Assembly (NCBI RefSeq): GCF_021442025.1
Contig: NZ_CP090446.1
Location: 248,001 to 312,000 of the forward strand
Source of the DNA: Sphingobacterium sp. SRCM116780
Lineage (GTDB): Bacteria; Bacteroidota; Bacteroidia; Sphingobacteriales; Sphingobacteriaceae
Reading direction: 5' to 3'
Length of the DNA stretch: 64,000 nt
The translations under genes were made by a program, and so were the position numbers. This document shows, piece after piece, positions 18,408 through 25,887 of this stretch; position 1 is the stretch's first letter; the number at the start of each line of letters is the position of its first letter. The notes beneath the pieces are model-generated. The model had not been told where the DNA came from, did no database searches, and saw nothing but the letters and a program-made list of their open reading frames with translations.

Positions 18408-19205
18408 ATGAGTACTAAAAAACCAGAAATAAGAGAGGTAAAGATTACACGCTATTTACAACCTTTTCGTGAAGGAGGATCGTTGCCAGCGTTGGTTGAT
18501 GCAGACGATGGTTTTAGCTATGTCATTAAATTCAGGGGAGCAGGCCAAGGAAAAAAAGCATTAATTGCAGAATTGATAGGAGGTGAGTTGGCTCGTTTAC
18601 TTGATCTTCGTATGCCTGAGATTGTTTTTGCAGACCTGGATGAATCTTTTGGTCGGACAGAACCAGATGAAGAAATTCAAGATCTGCTGAAATTTAGCAT
18701 AGGTAAGAATTTGGGTGTTCATTTTCTAAATGGAGCAATTACATTTGATGCAAACGTTGACCAGATTAGTGGAGAAGAAGCTTCTCGAATAGTATGGTTA
18801 GATGCTTTATTAATGAATGTCGACAGAACTGTTCGAAATACGAATATGTTAATATGGCACCATGAATTATGGCTAATCGATCATGGAGCCTCTCTGTATT
18901 TTCATCATAGTTGGGATAATTGGGAGGAGCAAGCTCTAAAACCATTTGTTCAAATAAAGGATCATGTGCTGTTGAAAAATGCCAGTCAAGTTTCAGAGAT
19001 TGATGCAAAATATCGTCCTCTTTTTACAGAAGAAGTAATCCGCAACATTGTAGATGTTGTACCTGATGAATGGTTGGATGATGAAACGAGAAACCTAAGT
19101 GCTCGTGATGCTCGAGAAGTTTACGTGTCATTTTTAAGAAATAGATTAGCGCATGCCGATCACTTTTTAAATCAAATAGAAGATGCCAGAAAAAACATTG
19201 TATGA
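18408..19205 (+). CDS. HipA-like kinase (HipA_2 type)
   Basis: The ATG at 18408 follows an A-rich stretch and fits the family; the frame is open 17 codons further upstream. The protein looks like a compact HipA-fold Ser/Thr kinase. A VIKF lysine (Lys41) could bind ATP, NVDRTVRN has Asp139 and Asn144 with the same spacing as the HipA catalytic Asp and Asn, and LIDHGA gives Asp158 as the Mg2+ ligand. It lacks the N-terminal domain of classical HipA, and no HipB-type antitoxin is adjacent. Its 3' end overlaps the DUF3037 gene by 23 bases, so the two are translationally coupled. The target is unknown. Confidence 0.85.
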   Translation: MSTKKPEIREVKITRYLQPFREGGSLPALVDADDGFSYVIKFRGAGQGKKALIAELIGGELARLLDLRMPEIVFADLDESFGRTEPDEEIQDLLKFSIGKNLGVHFLNGAITFDANVDQISGEEASRIVWLDALLMNVDRTVRNTNMLIWHHELWLIDHGASLYFHHSWDNWEEQALKPFVQIKDHVLLKNASQVSEIDAKYRPLFTEEVIRNIVDVVPDEWLDDETRNLSARDAREVYVSFLRNRLAHADHFLNQIEDARKNIV

Positions 19206-19566
19206 GTATGCAGTGGTACGACTGGTACCACGTGTAGAGAGAGAAGAATTTATTAATGTTGGTGTAGCATTGTACTGCAGGAAACATCGGTTTGCGAATA
19301 TGTTGTTCCAAATTGATGAATCTCGTGTTCGATTATTATGTCCTGACGTTGACATGCACATGATAAAAGCACATTTAAAATCATTTGTCAACATCTGCAC
19401 AGGAGCAAAAGAAGGCGGAAAACTAGCCTTGCTGGATCAGACTGAACGTTTTCGGTGGTTGACAGCAAAAAGAAGTACGGTTATTCAGTGTTCGGCTGTA
19501 CATCCAGGATTGTGTGAAGATCCAGCAATAACTTTACAATTACTTTTTGAAAAATTAGTTTTGTAA
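19183..19566 (+). CDS. DUF3037 protein, partner of HipA-like kinase
   Basis: The 127-residue protein shows the DUF3037 start EYAVVRLVPRVEREEFINVGVALYC, then a C-terminal WLTAKRSTVIQCSAVHPGL segment. The family has no known activity. DUF3037 genes are often found next to HipA-like kinase genes, and the 23-base overlap here supports a dedicated two-protein module. Whether it is a substrate, inhibitor or co-factor of the kinase is unknown. Confidence 0.82.
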   Translation: MPEKTLYEYAVVRLVPRVEREEFINVGVALYCRKHRFANMLFQIDESRVRLLCPDVDMHMIKAHLKSFVNICTGAKEGGKLALLDQTERFRWLTAKRSTVIQCSAVHPGLCEDPAITLQLLFEKLVL

Positions 19567-19598
19567 AATTGTATATTTTATCTACCATATAAGTATAG

Positions 19599-19606
19599 TA
19601 TATTTG
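19599..19606 (+). promoter_or_regulatory. -7 box for cysE-cysM
   Basis: TATATTTG matches TAnnTTTG exactly, 30 bases upstream of the cysE ATG. The nearest upstream TTG is 27 bases away, longer than usual, so this is only a candidate. Confidence 0.4.
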
Positions 19607-19636
19607 TGTTGTTATATAACAATAAGGCCTAAAGCC

Positions 19637-20446
19637 ATGAATAATTTTTACGAACATATTTATCAAAAACAATTGGAGGTATTTGAAATGCCTTCCAATA
19701 AAAAAATATCGAGCTGGGCTGTCCATATTTTAGATTTATTGTTTCCAGAGCGAAATGCTGGTGGAATAAAATCGGTGGAGGATGTGAAGCTCGCTTTTGG
19801 ACAATCCGAGATAGAATTGGAACAATTGCTAAGCAAATCCAAGGCTTGTGAAGTATGCGATCACTTTCGAGTAGCACAAGATTTTTTTCAATCTTTACCA
19901 AGCCTATATGCGTTAATGAGTGCGGATGCTGAGGCTTTAATAGCAGGAGATCCTGCAGCTAAAAATCATCGAGAAGTTATCCGTACGTATCCAGGTTTTT
20001 TTGCGATTAGTATTTTTCGAATTGCGCATAAGCTACATGAACTTGGTGTCCCCTTGATACCTCGTATTTTAACAGAATACGCACATTCTAAGACAGGTAT
20101 TGACATCCATCCAGGGGCAAATATCGGACATCATTTATACATTGACCATGGTACAGGTTTGGTGATAGGAGAGACTTGTGTGATTGGTAATTATGTTAAA
20201 CTATATCAAGGAGTGACTCTTGGAGCATTGAGTGTAGAGAAAGTGCTCTCGAATGTAAAGCGTCATCCTACCATAGAAGATTATGCGATTATCTATTCAG
20301 GAGCAACTATTTTGGGAGGAGATACAATTGTCGGTCATCATTCTATTATAGGAGGAAATGTTTGGTTAACGAATTCCGTTGAACCCTACACGACCGTTTA
20401 TCATCAAGCGCTTACTAAATTCATTGATTCCAAACCTTTAATATAA
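19637..20446 (+). CDS. cysE: serine O-acetyltransferase
   Basis: This enzyme transfers acetyl from acetyl-CoA to serine, the first step of cysteine synthesis. The ATG at 19637 is chosen; an upstream TTG frame extension is not needed. The N-terminal helical region of about 140 residues leads to a left-handed beta-helix of hexapeptide repeats (IDIHPGANIGHHLYIDHGTG, VIGETCVIG, IYSGATILGG). The His-Asp pair in IDHGTG is catalytic. It lies 2 bases before cysM, so the two-step pathway is one transcript. Confidence 0.93.
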   Translation: MNNFYEHIYQKQLEVFEMPSNKKISSWAVHILDLLFPERNAGGIKSVEDVKLAFGQSEIELEQLLSKSKACEVCDHFRVAQDFFQSLPSLYALMSADAEALIAGDPAAKNHREVIRTYPGFFAISIFRIAHKLHELGVPLIPRILTEYAHSKTGIDIHPGANIGHHLYIDHGTGLVIGETCVIGNYVKLYQGVTLGALSVEKVLSNVKRHPTIEDYAIIYSGATILGGDTIVGHHSIIGGNVWLTNSVEPYTTVYHQALTKFIDSKPLI

Positions 20447-20448
20447 AT

Positions 20449-21321
20449 ATGGGAAACATCATAGACACCATTGGAAATACACCGTTAGTCGAAATCACGC
20501 AGTTTCACGAAAATAGAAAGGTGAAAATCTATGCGAAAATGGAGGGAAATAACCCAGGAGGTAGTGTAAAGGATCGAGCAGCCTTGAATATGATTCGTTC
20601 GGCAATCGAAAGAGGCGAAATCACGAAAGATACGAAACTGATTGAAGCAACAAGTGGGAACACAGGTATTGCTTTAGCTATGATCGCAGGGATGTATGGC
20701 TTGCACTTGGAATTAGTGATGCCCTCTACCTCTACACGAGAACGTACATTGACGATGGAGGCATATGGAGCAAAAGTTATCTTGTTAGATACGATGGAGA
20801 TCTGTCGCGACTATGCGGAAGAGAAAGGTCGTACTGGAGAATATTTCATTTTGAATCAGTTTGCCAACCCCGATAATTATGGAGCTCACATCAAAACGAC
20901 TGGCCCAGAAATTTGGCGGGATACTGAAGGAAAGATAACCCATTTCGTGAGTGCTATGGGGACAACAGGTACGATAATGGGTAATTCTATTTATTTAAAG
21001 GAACAAAATTCTGCTATTCAAATTGTTGGTTGTCAACCCACCGAAGAATCTTCTATTCCTGGAATTCGCCGTTGGCCTGCAGAATATTTGCCAAAAATAT
21101 TTGATCCTTCCCGTGTCGATCGGATCATTGATATATCTCAAAAAGAGTCTACCGAAATGGCTAGAGAACTGGTGAAGAGAGAAGGAATATTTGCAGGTAT
21201 GAGTACAGGAGGTGCATTTGCTGCCGCTTTAAAAGTTGCAAATGAACTTGAAGCGGGTGTTATCGTTTTCATTGCTTGTGATCGCGGTGACCGTTATTTA
21301 AGTTCTGATTTGTTCGCATAA
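20449..21321 (+). CDS. cysM: cysteine synthase B (O-acetylserine sulfhydrylase)
   Basis: This pyridoxal-phosphate enzyme makes cysteine from O-acetylserine and sulfide or thiosulfate. The PLP lysine is Lys41 in NNPGGSVKDRAA, the substrate loop is ATSGNTGIA, and the phosphate-binding loop is GTTGTIMG. CysM character is shown by the RRWPAEYLPKIFD segment rather than the CysK-type sequence, and by the shorter length of 290 residues. It is in an operon with cysE and is followed by a terminator. Confidence 0.93.
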   Translation: MGNIIDTIGNTPLVEITQFHENRKVKIYAKMEGNNPGGSVKDRAALNMIRSAIERGEITKDTKLIEATSGNTGIALAMIAGMYGLHLELVMPSTSTRERTLTMEAYGAKVILLDTMEICRDYAEEKGRTGEYFILNQFANPDNYGAHIKTTGPEIWRDTEGKITHFVSAMGTTGTIMGNSIYLKEQNSAIQIVGCQPTEESSIPGIRRWPAEYLPKIFDPSRVDRIIDISQKESTEMARELVKREGIFAGMSTGGAFAAALKVANELEAGVIVFIACDRGDRYLSSDLFA

Positions 21322-21341
21322 ATTTAATTTATCCATTTTGC

Positions 21342-21376
21342 AAAGAGCTATTCAAATCTGAATAGCTCTTTTTTTA
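21342..21376 (+). terminator. Rho-independent terminator of cysE-cysM
   Basis: An approximately 13-bp stem (AAAGAGCTATTCA and its complement) closes on AATC and ends in a T run. Confidence 0.88.
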
Positions 21377-21592
21377 TTATGTTCCTCATGGATATGCATG
21401 GAAATCTCTATTCCTATCTAACACTCATACTAACCTGAGTTTGAGAATTAATCCTTATAAAATTGTAATACTGATTATCTTAAATATGTGCACCCTGTCA
21501 TAATAGATCAGGTCAAGTAAGAAAATGTTTGGAAGTATTGGGATAGGAGCTAAGTCGTTATCAAATTCTAATTTACCTTGTATTTTAAACGA

Positions 21593-21667
21593 ACTTTGTT
21601 CGTACTTCAAACGTACCTGATTCGTTTTTGTTCGAACGAGGTACGAACAAAGTACGAATCAGGTACG
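21593..21667. repeat. interleaved inverted repeats built on GTACGAA
   Basis: Arm A (ACTTTGTTCGTAC, 21593-21605) pairs with A' (21641-21653). Arm B (CGTACCTGATTCGT, 21612-21625) pairs with B' (21654-21667). The order A-B-A'-B' is interleaved, not nested. On the plus strand GTACGAA recurs at 21641, 21652 and 21663, an exact 11-base period. Confidence 0.85.
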
Positions 21668-21731
21668 AACCAGCTCCCTACTAGTTTACCAGTTGAACCC
21701 CATGTTTTATACTGTGTCTTATCCTGAATTA

Positions 21732-21836
21732 TCCTTACAGCATTCGGATAGTTAAACGGTTAAATCCTTACAATTATAAAAAGCTATACGGATATATCCT
21801 TACATTGGTTTTTCTTGGTACGGATATCTCCTTACA
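21732..21836 (+). repeat. TCCTTACA repeats at 32-33 bp spacing
   Basis: TCCTTACA occurs at 21732, 21765, 21797 and 21829. The last two copies extend to an 18-base unit, TACGGATATATCCTTACA, with one mismatch (21787-21804 and 21819-21836). Confidence 0.7.
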
Positions 21837-22058
21837 GCTGAGCTATGCTATTTTTGGTTTTTAATGATTTCCTGACTGTGTCTTTGCACTGGTGTGATCA
21901 TTTTTTAGCTCATATGTGGTCCTAACATTATTGTATCTTTCTATCGCTCTGTACACAGGTTCAATAGCCCTTGAGTAAGACTGAAAGGTGTTTATCCTGA
22001 ATTATCACAAAATATGTAGCTGTCTATTTTATAATATGATTAATTGGGAGATATGTAG

Positions 22059-22345
22059 TTACCCACAATGTTAATCAACATTGTGGATAACCTATTGACT
22101 GGATACTAAGCTTTTCCACACATGTGTATTTAAATGTTGAAAACTTCAAACGCTCAAATACTACTTTTAGCCTATTTAAATCAAGTCTTTGTTATCTAAA
22201 TAGTGCTTTATTAAAGCGTAATTCATTATTATTAAATAATTTTGAATTTTCTAGTCTATTTTTAGTGACCGAATGAAGAGCTTGGTAATTTTATCAATAG
22301 ACTGCATCGCGATATGCTTATTCACATTCTAATGAGTTATTCACA
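22059..22345. other. candidate replication origin (DnaA-box cluster)
   Basis: Four exact matches to the DnaA-box consensus TTWTNCACA lie in 264 bases: TTATCCACA on the minus strand (22082-22090), TTTTCCACA (22112-22120), TTATTCACA (22318-22326) and TTATTCACA (22337-22345). Two one-mismatch sites flank them (TTACCCACA at 22059 and TTATCAACA near 22352 on the minus strand). A strongly AT-rich stretch (22141-22260) lies between the pairs. The first box is part of a 10-bp-arm hairpin (22063-22086). No dnaA is in the window, but oriC and dnaA are often apart in this phylum. Confidence 0.45.
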
Positions 22346-22556
22346 TAAAATTGTTGATAACTTCTTAATCCTTAAAGTTTAGCTACCCAATGGTTTTTAA
22401 TGCTTATTTTTTGTAACCTAATTTTACCTATCAAATAAAAAAAGCTTATTTTTTTTCAAATTAGAATAATTTAGAGTATATTAGATGGTGTACATTATAC
22501 AATCTTAGTGTTATGTATACAATACCAATTTAAACCCATTAAATCTACCAAAGATT

Positions 22557-22598
22557 CTGTTTTTCTTAATTATTGGCATTTTCTTGCCAAAGAAACAG
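22557..22598 (+). promoter_or_regulatory. hairpin in the susC leader
   Basis: TTGGCA and TGCCAA (22573-22590) form a perfect 6-bp stem with a TTTTCT loop. An outer stem of CTGTTT with AAACAG extends it. It lies about 55 bases upstream of susC; a role in leader regulation is speculative. Confidence 0.3.
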
Positions 22599-22653
22599 CA
22601 TTTTTCGTTGATTTAATATCATCTATCAACTATGTTAAACCAAATCAAAAATT

Positions 22654-25600
22654 ATGAGTAATCTTAATTTAAATCAAAATCAATGGAAAAGAGCTTTTTG
22701 GATAGGAACAATATTTTCCTTATCTACTATTTTCCAATCACCAGTACTTGCAAATCCTAAGAGTCCTACTTTCTTACATGTTGCACAAGAAAAAATTACT
22801 GTTAAAGGCGTAGTAACTAATGCTGATAATGGATCTCCAATGGCAGGAGTAACCGTTTCTGTAGTCGGAACAAATCTAGCTACGACGACAAATCAAGATG
22901 GGGAATACAGTTTAAATAACGTTCCTATTCATGGTAAGTTGAATTTTCGAATGGTCGGAATGATTTCAACAGATGAGGAAGTCAAAGGTCGCACCAGTAT
23001 TTTGGTTAGCCTGAGTAACTCAAACTCCAACCTAGATGAAGTGGTTGTGGTTGGATATGGTGTTCAGAAAAAGGAAACGGTTACCGGATCTGTAGTCGCG
23101 GTTAAAGGTAATGAACTTGCGAAATCACCTGCTCTAAATGTTTCGAATGCTTTAGCTGGTCGGGTACCTGGAGTCATTGCAACAAACGGATCTGCAGAAC
23201 CTGGTTATGATGGTTCTACCATTAGTATTCGAGGTACAAACACCTTGGGAAATTCTAGCCCCTTAATTGTTATCGATGGAATCCCTGCACGTCAAGGTGG
23301 ATTTGAACGTTTAAATCCAGCTGATATTGATAATATCTCCGTTTTAAAAGATGCCTCCGCAGCTATTTATGGAGCTCGAGCTGCAAATGGTGTTATTTTA
23401 GTGACGACAAAAAGAGGAACGAATGGTAAACCAAAATTATCATACAGCTTTAATAAAGGTTTTTCACAGCCAACAGTAATTCCAGAATTGACAGATGCTG
23501 TCGAATATTCAGAATTGAGAAATGAATTAGAGATTTATAAACTACCTGTATCTGAATGGGCGGCAGCACAAGAAGCCTTCAAGAGTACAGGCAACTATGT
23601 TCGTCCAAATAATACAACTGTTTCAGCTCCTTTTACACCAGAAGATGTTCAACTATTTAAAGATGGAACAGATCCTTGGGGACATCCAAATACAGATTGG
23701 TATGGTGAAACATTGAAAAACTGGTCACCACAAGAGAAACATAATTTACAAATAACAGGAGGAAATGAGGATGTAAAATACCTAGCTTCATTAGGTTACC
23801 AGAATCAAGATGGTTATTATAAAAATTCGGCAACTGGATATAAGCAATATGATCTAAGAATTAATCTTGATGCGAAGATTAGTAAATACATCACAACCAA
23901 ATTTGGTGTTTTAGGTCGTCAAGAGAATCGGAATTTCCCAACCAAAGGAGCAGGGACCATCTTTAGAATGTTAATGCGCGGAAATCCTACACAACCTGCA
24001 TATTGGCCAAATGGAATGCCTGGGCCTGATATCGAAAATGGTGAAAATCCTGTAGTCATCACGACGAATAAAACAGGATACGATAGAGACAAACGTTACT
24101 ACTTCCAAACGAATGGACAAATTGATATTACCATTCCTTGGGTCGAAGGTTTGAAGTTCTCAGGAAATGCTGCGGTAGATAAATATATTAAGAAAACTAA
24201 AAAATGGGAAACGCCTTGGTATTTATATACATGGCAAGGAGCTTATGAAGCTGATGGAGTAACACCTCAATTGGTTGCCGGTAAACGTGGTCCTGCTGAT
24301 CCTCGTTTAAATCAAGCGGACGAAGATCAATTGAATATTCTATTAGGCGGAGTATTGTCATATGATAAAGTGATCGGTGACCATACCTTTAATATTTTAG
24401 CAGGAGCAAATAGAGAAACAATTCAAAATGACAATTTTTCTGCTTATCGACGTTATTTTCTTTCCGATAATATCGACTATTTGTTTGCAGGTGGTGATGG
24501 CGAGAAAAATAATGATGGAGCAGCGTGGCAACGTGCGCGATTGAATTACTTTGGTCGTTTCAATTATAACTATAAATCTAAATACATTGCCGAACTACTT
24601 TGGCGCTATGATGGTTCCTATATGTTCCCTGGAAATTCTCGTTATGGATTCTTTCCTGGTGCTATGTTGGGTTGGGTGGCTTCTGAAGAGAAGTTTTGGA
24701 AGGATAATCTTGCCGCAATTAAGTATTTCAAAGTACGTGCCTCTTATGGACAAATGGGAAATGATAATATCGAGTACGATGGAGCTCTCCAAGAATACCA
24801 ATATTTCTCTACGTATAAATTCGGAACCTATATTATAGGAGATGATTTGGTCAAAACATTGTACGAAAGCCGTGTTCCTAATAATTTTATCACTTGGGAA
24901 GTTGCCAATAACTACAACTTAGGTATTGATGCACAATTTTTAGGAGGAAAGATGAATTTCGAATTTGACATCTTTAAAAACAGTCGTAATTCTATTCTTT
25001 GGAGAAAAAATGCTTCCATTCCTCAAAGTACAGGTATGACATTGCCCGCTGAGAATATTGGAAAAGTAGATAATAAAGGATGGGAGTTCAACTTAGGGTA
25101 TCGTGATCAAAAGGGAGATTGGGGATACAATGCTTCGGTGAACGGTGGTTATGCTAAAAATAAAATTATCTTTTGGGATGAAGCTCCTGGGGCTCCATTG
25201 TGGCAGCAAACTACAGGTAGAGTAATCAATTCTGGATTGTACTATCAATACGATGGCGTATTCAAAAACCAAGAAGAAATCAATAGTAACACGTTAGACT
25301 ATTCGTCGATTACCAATAATCTTAGACCTGGGGATATGAAGTACAAAGACTACGATGGGGATAGTAAAATTACTCCAGATGATCGTGTACGTACAGATAA
25401 GAATACAAATCCTACTTTTCAAGGAGGTTTGAATCTAGGTCTTCGTTATAAAGATTTTGACCTTTCTATTTTGTTCCAAGGAGCAATGGGAGGAGAGGTT
25501 CGTATCGCAACTGACGAATCAGGAGCTATCGGAAATTATCTGCATGAATTTTATGAAAATAGATGGACTATCGACAATCCAAGTGCCGAACATCCACGTA

Positions 25601-25875
25601 TCACGGATCGTTCAGATCAATATTATTCTGGAGGAAATACCTATTGGTTGCATTCAAATAATTATTTACGGTTAAAAAATGTAGAGATTGGTTATAATTT
25701 AAGTGCTAAAGTGACAGAGCGTCTCGGGATTTCAAGTTTCAGAATATATGCCAGTGGTATGAATTTGTTGACTTGGTCAAAATTAAAAATGTATGATCCC
25801 GAATCAACCAATACATTAGGACATTATTATCCTCAGGCCCGATTAATTAACACGGGTATACTTTTATCTTTCTAA
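22654..25875 (+). CDS. SusC/RagA-type TonB-dependent outer-membrane transporter
   Basis: This outer-membrane barrel imports a ligand captured by its SusD partner, powered by TonB. After the signal sequence (up to about residue 48) come a carboxypeptidase-regulatory-like domain (VKGVVTNADNGSPMAGVTV), the TonB-box region DEVVVVGYG, the plug domain with PLIVIDGIP and the SusC signature SVLKDASAAIYGARAANGVI, then a 22-strand-type barrel ending in a terminal Phe. The 1073 residues are normal. It is 12 bases upstream of susD. No glycoside hydrolase, sensor or sigma/anti-sigma pair is adjacent, so the substrate cannot be inferred. Confidence 0.95.
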   Translation: MSNLNLNQNQWKRAFWIGTIFSLSTIFQSPVLANPKSPTFLHVAQEKITVKGVVTNADNGSPMAGVTVSVVGTNLATTTNQDGEYSLNNVPIHGKLNFRMVGMISTDEEVKGRTSILVSLSNSNSNLDEVVVVGYGVQKKETVTGSVVAVKGNELAKSPALNVSNALAGRVPGVIATNGSAEPGYDGSTISIRGTNTLGNSSPLIVIDGIPARQGGFERLNPADIDNISVLKDASAAIYGARAANGVILVTTKRGTNGKPKLSYSFNKGFSQPTVIPELTDAVEYSELRNELEIYKLPVSEWAAAQEAFKSTGNYVRPNNTTVSAPFTPEDVQLFKDGTDPWGHPNTDWYGETLKNWSPQEKHNLQITGGNEDVKYLASLGYQNQDGYYKNSATGYKQYDLRINLDAKISKYITTKFGVLGRQENRNFPTKGAGTIFRMLMRGNPTQPAYWPNGMPGPDIENGENPVVITTNKTGYDRDKRYYFQTNGQIDITIPWVEGLKFSGNAAVDKYIKKTKKWETPWYLYTWQGAYEADGVTPQLVAGKRGPADPRLNQADEDQLNILLGGVLSYDKVIGDHTFNILAGANRETIQNDNFSAYRRYFLSDNIDYLFAGGDGEKNNDGAAWQRARLNYFGRFNYNYKSKYIAELLWRYDGSYMFPGNSRYGFFPGAMLGWVASEEKFWKDNLAAIKYFKVRASYGQMGNDNIEYDGALQEYQYFSTYKFGTYIIGDDLVKTLYESRVPNNFITWEVANNYNLGIDAQFLGGKMNFEFDIFKNSRNSILWRKNASIPQSTGMTLPAENIGKVDNKGWEFNLGYRDQKGDWGYNASVNGGYAKNKIIFWDEAPGAPLWQQTTGRVINSGLYYQYDGVFKNQEEINSNTLDYSSITNNLRPGDMKYKDYDGDSKITPDDRVRTDKNTNPTFQGGLNLGLRYKDFDLSILFQGAMGGEVRIATDESGAIGNYLHEFYENRWTIDNPSAEHPRITDRSDQYYSGGNTYWLHSNNYLRLKNVEIGYNLSAKVTERLGISSFRIYASGMNLLTWSKLKMYDPESTNTLGHYYPQARLINTGILLSF

Positions 25876-25887
25876 TTCGCTATTATT

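Larger units (their letters stand above)
21377..22653. other. gene-free 1.3 kb region with repeats and DnaA-box cluster
   Basis: No open frame with coding character was found on either strand. In order it holds an interleaved inverted repeat (21593-21667), a 32-33 bp periodic repeat (21732-21836), two copies of TTATCCTGAATTATC (21719 and 21992), a cluster of DnaA-box matches with an AT-rich stretch (22059-22345), and a hairpin before susC (22557-22598). Confidence 0.7.

Noticed and set aside
21377-22653. CRISPR array
   Set aside because: The repeats are short, interleaved or diverged, and there are no equal repeats with unique spacers and no cas genes.
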